A DNA stretch of 6,018 nucleotides from Candidatus Melainabacteria bacterium (GTDB taxonomy: Bacteria; Cyanobacteriota; Vampirovibrionia; Vampirovibrionales; JAJTHC01): contig JAPLIO010000188.1 of NCBI GenBank assembly GCA_026389055.1, positions 1-6,018 on the forward strand. The letters run 5' to 3'. The notes beneath the pieces were generated by a model. It saw nothing but the letters and a program-made list of their open reading frames with translations, made no database searches and was not told where the DNA came from. Both the position numbers and the translations under genes were made by a program. This document shows, piece after piece, positions 1 through 4,430 of the stretch (position 1 is the first letter of the stretch; every line of letters starts with the position of its first letter).

Positions 1-710
1 TGTTCGTATTCGATGGAAACGCCTGCTGGAATACTTGTTGTCGTCTGAGTAACTATTAAAGTAGCATCTTCTGAATCGTAAATAGAATTCTTATCGGTTA
101 GGGGTATTACCTCTCCTCCTTTGTTTACAATACATGAAGAGCCCTTCGGTTTGGGGGCTTCAAATTTTTGCACTATACCATCATTTCTTTTTACGGTTAA
201 TTTGCAAGTGTTACCGTCTTCTCTACCAATGGCTGTATTTGGTGGCATAGTTTTTTCAATTTCACCACTCTCCTCAGTAGTGTCTTTGTACTTAGCGGAA
301 AAGTCACCCAAAGTAGCAGTTGCCGTAAAATCGCTTTCTGTTTTTCGGCTGTTTTGTGTGTGATCAATTGTTGTTTTTCTTGTAAATGATACCCCTAAAT
401 TCAATTTAACGGAAGGAGGTATACTATAAGCAGGATTTCGATTGATGGGGATGGGATTCGTATTAGAAGGGTTTGAATTTGGATAAGTAGGGTTTGTTGG
501 ATCGCTGGGAATTCGATTGATGGGGATGGGATTTTGATTAGAAGGGTTTGAATTCGGATCAGCAGGATTTTGATTAGAAGGGTTTGAATTCGGATTATTG
601 GTTGGGATTTGATTTGGCTCAGGATCAGCTTGTGCGAAAAGAACGCCTTGCGAATAATCGTTTGTATTGCCGTAATTGTAAGAAGAGGGGTTATAGCCAA
701 TAGATATCAT
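1..710 (-). CDS. Asn/Pro-rich repeat protein, N-terminal part (3' end beyond window)
   Basis: An open frame of 236 codons runs from the ATG at 710-708 off the left edge without a stop, so the C-terminus is missing. An in-frame TAA lies upstream, and an AAGGAA Shine-Dalgarno-like match (726-721) sits 10 nt before the ATG, supporting this start. Residues 1-27 are Tyr/Asn/Ser-rich with no hydrophobic signal peptide. Residues ~28-98 form a low-complexity linker with three copies of PNSNPSN(Q/T)NP, two followed by IPINR(I/N)P. From ~100 on the sequence is polar with alternating hydrophobics (VKLNLGVSFT, FTATATLGDF, CKLTVKRNDG), suggesting a beta-rich domain, and has two Cys (169, 193). I recognise no family. 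A substrate exported without an N-terminal signal, or a surface/appendage protein, is possible but speculative. Clean continuation of the frame on both sides of the repeats supports a real gene; a shorter frame over 401-700 on the same strand is its shadow. Confidence 0.72.
   Translation of the reverse strand, partial: MISIGYNPSSYNYGNTNDYSQGVLFAQADPEPNQIPTNNPNSNPSNQNPADPNSNPSNQNPIPINRIPSDPTNPTYPNSNPSNTNPIPINRNPAYSIPPSVKLNLGVSFTRKTTIDHTQNSRKTESDFTATATLGDFSAKYKDTTEESGEIEKTMPPNTAIGREDGNTCKLTVKRNDGIVQKFEAPKPKGSSCIVNKGGEVIPLTDKNSIYDSEDATLIVTQTTTSIPAGVSIEYE
437..594. repeat. Imperfect tandem DNA repeats encoding the Asn/Pro linker
   Basis: Two ~47-bp copies (437-483 and 512-558) share TTCGATTGATGGGGATGG and the following TTAGAAGGGTTTGAATT. 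A third, partial copy (565-594) repeats only the second half. Copy starts are offset by 75 and then 36 bp, both multiples of three, so copy changes keep the minus-strand frame. Read in that frame, the shared segment encodes PNSNPSN(Q/T)NP with or without IPINR. Copies differ by only a few bases, which suggests recent duplication and possible length variation between strains. Confidence 0.85.
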
Positions 711-720
711 AAGATAAGGA

Positions 721-726
721 TTCCTT
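721..726 (-). promoter_or_regulatory. Ribosome binding site of the Asn/Pro-rich protein gene
   Basis: On the minus strand this reads AAGGAA, preceded by an A-run and 10 nt before the ATG at 710-708. The spacing is slightly long but usable, and no other start codon in the frame competes. Confidence 0.45.
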
Positions 727-750
727 TTTTTTGTTTATGTGGGCGATATG

Positions 751-756
751 ATTGTA
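751..756 (-). promoter_or_regulatory. Possible -10 box upstream of the Asn/Pro-rich protein gene
   Basis: The minus strand reads TACAAT, 5 of 6 matches to the sigma-70 -10 consensus, and would give a leader of roughly 35 nt containing the ribosome binding site. No convincing -35 hexamer lies 16-19 nt upstream, so this is only a candidate. Confidence 0.2.
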
Positions 757-901
757 GAGTAACCTTGGTGAAGTTCAGTAAAAAGCTAACTCAAAGCTTG
801 TATTAAAATAAAAACAATTAGATGGTAGAAATTGCCTAATATCTATTTAACGTATCAAAGGCTTAACCTTTTGAAGCTAAAAGCAACGGAGCGTTAAACC
901 G

Positions 902-939
902 CTTAGGGGCGGATGCAATTCGTGCAATCCGCCCCTAAG
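902..939. repeat. Palindromic element with 13-bp perfect stem
   Basis: CTTAGGGGCGGAT (902-914) is perfectly complementary to ATCCGCCCCTAAG (927-939). Skipping one base (926), the stem continues as GCA/TGC, leaving the 5-nt loop ATTCG. Neither strand has a U-tract directly after the stem (plus has AAAAA, minus has CGG), so it is not a standard intrinsic terminator. Its GGGGCGGATGCAA core resembles parts of the 4295-4386 element, suggesting a dispersed REP-like family. It could still slow transcription or protect an mRNA 3' end. Confidence 0.75.
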
Positions 940-1038
940 AAAAACGTGTTAATTGTTGAAAACCCTTCACTCACAGAACCAAATAGAGAGAAAAATTAAA
1001 AAAGCCAGAACCCTGTATCTATAGTACCTTAAAGCAGT

Positions 1039-1704
1039 TTAATAACTTAACCGAATACTCCCTGTTGAAACATCATCATAAGCCAAGGCATCATTTTCAT
1101 CGAAAAAGTACCCTGCTTCTAATTGAATAATATTAAACCCTTTAGCCTTCAATAGTGAAACAGGAATATCCACCGTAATGGTCTCCGCCGTATTCAAGGT
1201 AAAATGCTGAAACCGCACACCATTGATTTTTAACGTGGTTGGGCTTGAAGTATAAGTGCTAGCCTGCTGGCCTAAAGCATGAGATTCCGCCGTAGAAACG
1301 CCATACAAGCCATCCAATTCCAACCGAACAAACCCCGCAGGTACAGGCGTGTTACTTAACGAAAATACTAATTTTTTAACAGGGCTATGGCTTGTACCAC
1401 CTACTTCTAACCCCTTATTGCTTAACATTAGTTGGTTCTTCAATGCCATTGCATTACCTGTATGGTGCAAAGCCGACCGATTACCCCAAGCTTTGACACT
1501 ACCCGTATAAGTACCGTTTTCACTACTGTAGCTTGCCTTGGAAGATAGGGTGGTAGTGGTTGCACTAGTGTCTCTTTCAATCATTGAAGCCTGACCCAAA
1601 GAAGGTAATAGAAATAATGCCGCCAAAACGGCTACAGCTTCCAATAAGAATAGGCTGCTTCGTTTTTTAGTAACGCCTTGCATACTGCTGCTCATCATCA
1701 TCAT
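1039..1704 (-). CDS. Small secreted beta-rich protein, function unknown
   Basis: A 221-residue protein with a clear Sec signal peptide: basic KKR at 13-15, hydrophobic core ~17-36, and a likely cleavage after GQA at 37-39. The mature ~180 residues start with a Ser/Thr-rich segment (45-70). The rest has beta-type alternation, including LKINGVRF at 158-165 and, near the end, VDIPVSLLKAKGFNIIQLEAGYF (178-200) in parts. The pattern 'short hydrophobic strand, turn, Leu-Lys-x-x-Gly-x-Asn-x-Ile-x-Leu' resembles the last strands of jelly-roll or galactose-binding-like carbohydrate modules; this is an impression, not a family match. No catalytic motif is evident. It starts with four consecutive Met codons (1-4), with another Met at 8; GAGGGG (1718-1713) lies 8 nt before the first ATG and favours initiation in the ATG run. 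Downstream of the synthase on the same strand, it may be an accessory binding protein in the periplasm or outside the cell (inference). Confidence 0.8.
   Translation of the reverse strand: MMMMSSSMQGVTKKRSSLFLLEAVAVLAALFLLPSLGQASMIERDTSATTTTLSSKASYSSENGTYTGSVKAWGNRSALHHTGNAMALKNQLMLSNKGLEVGGTSHSPVKKLVFSLSNTPVPAGFVRLELDGLYGVSTAESHALGQQASTYTSSPTTLKINGVRFQHFTLNTAETITVDIPVSLLKAKGFNIIQLEAGYFFDENDALAYDDVSTGSIRLSY
1693..1704 (-). repeat. Run of four consecutive ATG start codons
   Basis: The minus strand reads ATGATGATGATG at the start of the secreted protein gene, giving Met1-Met4. Any of the four, or Met8, could be the true start. A GAGGGG Shine-Dalgarno-like match 8 nt upstream best fits the first ATG. 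Confidence 0.85.
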
Positions 1705-1784
1705 CTATACAACCCCTCTTCTTCGTTTTTATTCCCCGTCATCCCATACCTAATTAGTTGCACTCATTTATTGATGTTTCCCGC

Positions 1785-1790
1785 ATCATA
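1785..1790 (-). promoter_or_regulatory. Possible -10 box upstream of secreted protein gene
   Basis: The minus strand reads TATGAT, 5 of 6 matches to the -10 consensus, which would give a leader of about 75 nt. The sequence 17 nt upstream (CCTTTA) is a poor -35 box. This is a weak candidate; the gene may instead be read from further upstream. Confidence 0.18.
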
Positions 1791-1861
1791 TTCTAAGGGT
1801 GTCGTCCTAAAGGGGGGCAAAGTAAAATCAATGCAACAAACTTGTTACAAAAAACTACTCT

Positions 1862-1877
1862 AAAGATGTACATCTTT
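1862..1877. repeat. 16-bp perfect palindrome (operator-like)
   Basis: AAAGATGTACATCTTT equals its own reverse complement. The two-fold symmetry suits a dimeric regulator, and it lies about 160 bp upstream of the secreted protein start. As RNA it would give only a 6-bp AT-rich stem with a GTAC loop; on the minus strand a T-run follows about 7 nt later, so a weak terminator for the synthase transcript is an alternative. Confidence 0.5.
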
Positions 1878-1989
1878 TACCAATTCAATCTTTGAATAGA
1901 CCTCTTGCATGACTCGATAGGTGGGTGCAGATTCTAGGAATGAGGAACGGAGAATTTGAGGTGTACACTATAGTACATAAGAATTCGTT

Positions 1990-2059
1990 GATTCCTCTGG
2001 AATCATTCCGCCACTGGCGGAAAATACCGCAAATGACAACGTAAAACGTTCTACGTTTT
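1990..2059. repeat. Cluster of three short hairpins with 3-nt loops
   Basis: Three perfect inverted repeats lie within 70 bp: GATTCC-TCT-GGAATC (1990-2004), TTCCGCC-ACT-GGCGGAA (2006-2022) and AAAACGT-TCT-ACGTTTT (2043-2059). All are inside the MITE-like element. Such a row of stems suggests structure selected in DNA or RNA rather than coding. Confidence 0.65.
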
Positions 2060-2089
2060 CTCGCCCTGCGGATTTCTCGCCCTGCGGAT
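2058..2089. repeat. Contiguous 16-bp tandem duplication
   Basis: TTCTCGCCCTGCGGAT occurs at 2058-2073 and again, identical and directly adjacent, at 2074-2089, inside the MITE-like element. A perfect duplication points to a recent slippage event, so copy number may differ between element copies. Confidence 0.85.
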
Positions 2090-2127
2090 GCCCCAGATAT
2101 TGAGTCATGCAAGAGGTCTAATTGGTA

Positions 2128-4173
2128 TTACGTTGTGCTGGCTAATGAGTGCATGCGTAACGGAGATTTTAAAAACTGCCACGCAAAGTACCATTCAGAA
2201 ACCTTACGGTCTTCCCAACCTGCTTCTAGCTTCATAATCATATGGCGAAGCAGTAAGGCGTAATTATCTTGCGATAAACGATGCCATAAACATAGTAGAT
2301 TAAGGTTTTTTCTGCCGCCGCCTTCCATAACACGCAGTTCTACAGGCACCTGTTCAATCCCCATTTCAGGGAAGCTAAGAGTAGCCACTTCATGGGCATA
2401 AGGGCGGAGTGCTTTTAAAGTATCCTTACTAACAGTTAAGCGGGTAGCAGATTCTGAAATATCGGCTGTCGTTAGCCTTACACTGTATTCACCTAGTTGG
2501 AGTATTGCTTGCCATTGTTGGTCAAACCGAATATCTGAGCGTTTTTGGGGAACATCTACGCAAGCAAGGCACACCATCCAAAAAATTAACATTGCATAGA
2601 GCGACCAAACTAAATTAAGCAGGATGGCAGGATTACCAGCCTCCCATGCCCACATAGCACCTAACCGAAGTAACCCGTAGGTGTGCAAGCCTATTACCAC
2701 TAAGCAGGGGATAATCACATCCCAATTGGGCATGATTTTATTGGTGGTAACGCCTTTGGGGGTTACTTTAAACCCTAAGCCGAAGGGGTCTATAAAGGTG
2801 GCAAACACGTTGGGAATAAGAGCAAAAATGGGGATAAACTCATACACTTCAGACCAAAATGGCGAACGTCTACCCCTGTTAAACCAACCAAATAGTACCA
2901 TAGACCCTATGTAGTAAGGGATAAAATACGAAAACATGGTTTCCACTGTGGCATTCATCGTTTGAATGGAAAACAGCATGTAGCAAAGGGGTAGCATCAT
3001 TAAGAATAACCGAGCAGGGAACGTCGTCCAATACAGCGAACCAATTAAGTGAAAGTAGCGTTGGAAGATGTTTAGCCCTTTACACGTTAGTGGGTTGACG
3101 GCGGTGTATAAGGTTTGTAGAATACCCCTTGCCCAGCGGATACGTTGTTTCAAGTGGTCTACAGAACGGTTTGGGGCTTCCCCAAAACTAAGGGCTTCAT
3201 TCAGGTAAACCACTTCGTATCCATCGGCTTGCAGGTAAACGGATGTCATCAAATCTTCAGTAATGGTTTCGGTTGGCATACCACCGAGGGCTTCAAGGGG
3301 TTCTCTTCGGGCAACGAAGGACGTACCGCAACAAATAACAGCATTGAAGAAATCCCGACCGGGTTGAATACCACGGAAGAATAAATCTTGTTCGTTAGTC
3401 ATGCCTCGTTGAATGCCTAAGTTCATTTCAACCAAATCTGGGTTGTAGAAGCTTTGCGGGGTTTGTACCAAGGCGATGTTAGGGTCTTGGAAAAACCCGA
3501 GTATTCTGTGTAAAAACTGAGGGGTAGGTACAAAATCGGCATCAAAAAAAGCAATAAATTCATTGTTGGTTTGCCACAAAGCGTTGTTCACGTTACCCGC
3601 TTTAAAGTGTTTATTATTGGCACGGTCAAAATAGCCCACGTTCAATTCGGCGGCTAATGCTTTTACCCAAGGCCTTCTACCGTCATCTAGCACCCATATT
3701 TTTTTATGGGGATAGTTCATGTTCAAGCAACCTGTAATGGTACGGCGTAAAATAATTTCGGGTTCGTTGACGGTGGCAATAAACACATCTACAATGGGGG
3801 CGAATGTGCCTTCATAGACGGCTACTTGCATTTTATCGGCTTGGGGGCTTCGGTTGCTTTTCATTAAAAACAACGTCCAGCTGGAAAAGGTGTTGACGAA
3901 AAAGGCGTACAGTTCTGCCACCACAACCAGTAAACTGATGACCGTAGAAATATCCCCGCTGTCCCACACAATGGTATCGGTTAACCGCCATAGTAAGTAG
4001 CGTCCGCAGATGAATACCATGGGTAACATGGCTAGTAACCGTACCCAAAACGATTTATCATCTTTTAGGTTGGTGATGGCTAAAATCCACACCAAGCAAC
4101 AGGCGGTGGGTATTAGCAGAAAATCTGCCGTATACACGGGCGGATTAACGGGAATGGACATCATCATCATCAT
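2128..4173 (-). CDS. BcsA-like processive glycosyltransferase (GT2) with PilZ-like C-terminus
   Basis: A 681-residue inner-membrane polysaccharide synthase. Membrane segments are likely near 13-34, 42-63 and 75-104, then a cytosolic GT2 domain (~125-350), then further segments near 378-403, 413-432, 445-465, 484-507 and 517-540. All processive GT2 motifs are present: DDG (163-165), DAD (211-213), VQTPQ (236-240), TED (305-307, the catalytic-base Asp) and QRIRW (343-347, grips the acceptor chain). FKVTPK (468-473) matches the BcsA gating-loop pattern FxVTxK. The tail has RSDIR (545-549, the PilZ RxxxR) and DISESA (571-576), where PilZ usually has D/N-x-S-x-x-G, so c-di-GMP control is likely but one Gly is Ala. 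It probably polymerises UDP-glucose or another UDP-sugar into a beta-glucan or related polymer and extrudes it; cellulose itself is not proven. Length is shorter than enterobacterial BcsA but ordinary for the family. It begins with five ATG codons and lacks a good Shine-Dalgarno sequence. The HlyD-type gene lies upstream. Confidence 0.93.
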   Translation of the reverse strand: MMMMMSIPVNPPVYTADFLLIPTACCLVWILAITNLKDDKSFWVRLLAMLPMVFICGRYLLWRLTDTIVWDSGDISTVISLLVVVAELYAFFVNTFSSWTLFLMKSNRSPQADKMQVAVYEGTFAPIVDVFIATVNEPEIILRRTITGCLNMNYPHKKIWVLDDGRRPWVKALAAELNVGYFDRANNKHFKAGNVNNALWQTNNEFIAFFDADFVPTPQFLHRILGFFQDPNIALVQTPQSFYNPDLVEMNLGIQRGMTNEQDLFFRGIQPGRDFFNAVICCGTSFVARREPLEALGGMPTETITEDLMTSVYLQADGYEVVYLNEALSFGEAPNRSVDHLKQRIRWARGILQTLYTAVNPLTCKGLNIFQRYFHLIGSLYWTTFPARLFLMMLPLCYMLFSIQTMNATVETMFSYFIPYYIGSMVLFGWFNRGRRSPFWSEVYEFIPIFALIPNVFATFIDPFGLGFKVTPKGVTTNKIMPNWDVIIPCLVVIGLHTYGLLRLGAMWAWEAGNPAILLNLVWSLYAMLIFWMVCLACVDVPQKRSDIRFDQQWQAILQLGEYSVRLTTADISESATRLTVSKDTLKALRPYAHEVATLSFPEMGIEQVPVELRVMEGGGRKNLNLLCLWHRLSQDNYALLLRHMIMKLEAGWEDRKVSEWYFAWQFLKSPLRMHSLASTT
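4159..4173 (-). repeat. Run of five consecutive ATG start codons
   Basis: The minus strand reads five ATG codons in frame at the start of the synthase gene, followed by TCCATTCCC (Ser-Ile-Pro). No Shine-Dalgarno match lies within 5-12 nt upstream (CACCCCCT precedes the first ATG), so any of the five could be used. No upstream ATG exists in this frame, although the frame stays open for some distance upstream. Confidence 0.88.
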
Positions 4174-4181
4174 AGGGGGTG

Positions 4182-4211
4182 ATTTTAACCTTTTAGTGGG
4201 GACTTTAGCAA
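4182..4211 (-). promoter_or_regulatory. Possible promoter of the glycosyltransferase gene, near-leaderless
   Basis: On the minus strand TTGCTA (4211-4206; 4 of 6 to the -35 consensus) and TAAAAT (4187-4182; 5 of 6 to the -10 consensus) are 18 nt apart. Only 8 nt separate the -10 box from the first ATG, so transcription would begin almost at the start codon. This fits the missing Shine-Dalgarno sequence and the tandem ATGs, but promoter-like matches are common in AT-rich DNA. Confidence 0.25.
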
Positions 4212-4294
4212 TAGTTTTTAAAAATAGGGGTAGGTAGTAGACTAATAAACGCTGGTGTTTTCTAAAAAATGCGTTGTTGTAATGTTTCTTCTTC

Positions 4295-4386
4295 TGTAGG
4301 GGTGCAATTTATTGCATCCGTTTTGGGATTGTGGGGCGGACTGATGCAACGCATAGACCGAAGGGCTAATAAATCACGCCCCTACA
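4295..4386. repeat. 92-bp palindrome-ended intergenic element
   Basis: TGTAGGGG (4295-4302) and CCCCTACA (4379-4386) are perfect 8-bp inverted ends. Inside are TGCAAT-TT-ATTGCA (4303-4316), a self-complementary 14-mer, and GGGGCGGACTGATGCAA (4333-4349), resembling the GGGGCGGATGCAA core of the palindrome at 902-939. No coding potential is seen. It lies between the HlyD-type gene stop and the synthase start, about 120 bp before the latter, and could act as a REP- or MITE-like mobile palindrome or as a folded attenuator between the two genes. No U-tract marks it as a classic terminator. Confidence 0.6.
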
Positions 4387-4430
4387 TTCAACACGCTATT
4401 TAAAATTTTGATTCGTATTATAGAGGAAAT

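Larger units (their letters stand above)
711..1038. other. Intergenic region between secreted protein gene and Asn/Pro-rich gene
   Basis: This 328-bp stretch has no supportable gene. It holds the upstream region of the Asn/Pro-rich gene, a strong palindrome at 902-939, and on the minus strand just past the secreted-protein stop a T-rich run (rc of 979-994) without a good stem before it. I find no clear intrinsic terminator for the secreted protein gene. A short plus-strand frame over 609-806 overlaps the real minus-strand gene and has no support. Confidence 0.6.
1897..2120. mobile_element. 224-bp MITE-like element with perfect 19-bp terminal inverted repeats
   Basis: TAGACCTCTTGCATGACTC at 1897-1915 is the exact reverse complement of 2102-2120. 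Nothing inside encodes a transposase, so it fits a non-autonomous (MITE-like) element mobilised in trans. The target duplication is ambiguous: flanks fit TA (first and last two bases counted as target) or AAT on both sides. TA would suit IS630/Tc1-like or some IS5-type enzymes, known as families, but the ends cannot be assigned here. The interior holds several short-loop hairpins (1990-2004, 2006-2022, 2043-2059) and a contiguous 16-bp duplication (2058-2089). Its right end is 7 bp from the synthase stop codon, leaving the frame intact. TACCAATT/AATTGGTA (1878-1885, 2120-2127) just outside are also mutually complementary. Confidence 0.8.
1705..2127. other. Intergenic region between glycosyltransferase and secreted protein genes
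   Basis: This 423-bp gap holds, from right to left, a 7-bp spacer after the synthase stop codon, the 224-bp inverted-repeat element (1897-2120), a 16-bp palindrome (1862-1877), and about 157 bp of upstream sequence for the secreted protein gene. The only sizeable frame here (2112-1885, minus) lies almost wholly inside the inverted-repeat element and is treated as non-coding. Confidence 0.6.

Noticed and set aside
401..700. 99-codon minus-strand frame rich in Ile/Leu/Gln/Pro
   Set aside because: It overlaps the larger minus-strand frame starting at 710, which continues cleanly to the window edge and has a ribosome binding site. The Ile/Leu repeats are an out-of-frame reading of the Asn/Pro repeats.
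902..939. Intrinsic terminator
   Set aside because: The stem is strong, but neither strand has a U-tract after it.
1885..2112. 75-codon minus-strand frame between synthase and secreted protein
   Set aside because: It lies almost wholly inside the inverted-repeat element, crosses its hairpins and tandem duplication, and has no good ribosome binding site or protein-like pattern. It could be a decayed remnant, but that cannot be supported.
1885..2140. CRISPR or attC-type array
   Set aside because: The repeats are unequal hairpins and a single duplication, not regular repeats with spacers, and no cas or integrase gene is near.
2128..2200. Synthase C-terminus truncated by the inserted element
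   Set aside because: The TAA stop lies 7 bp before the element's end, in host sequence, so the insertion did not create the stop.
2128..4173. Hyaluronan, chitin-oligosaccharide (NodC) or poly-GlcNAc (PgaC) synthase
   Set aside because: The FxVTxK gating loop followed by an RxxxR PilZ-type tail fits BcsA-like enzymes better, although the exact polymer remains unknown.
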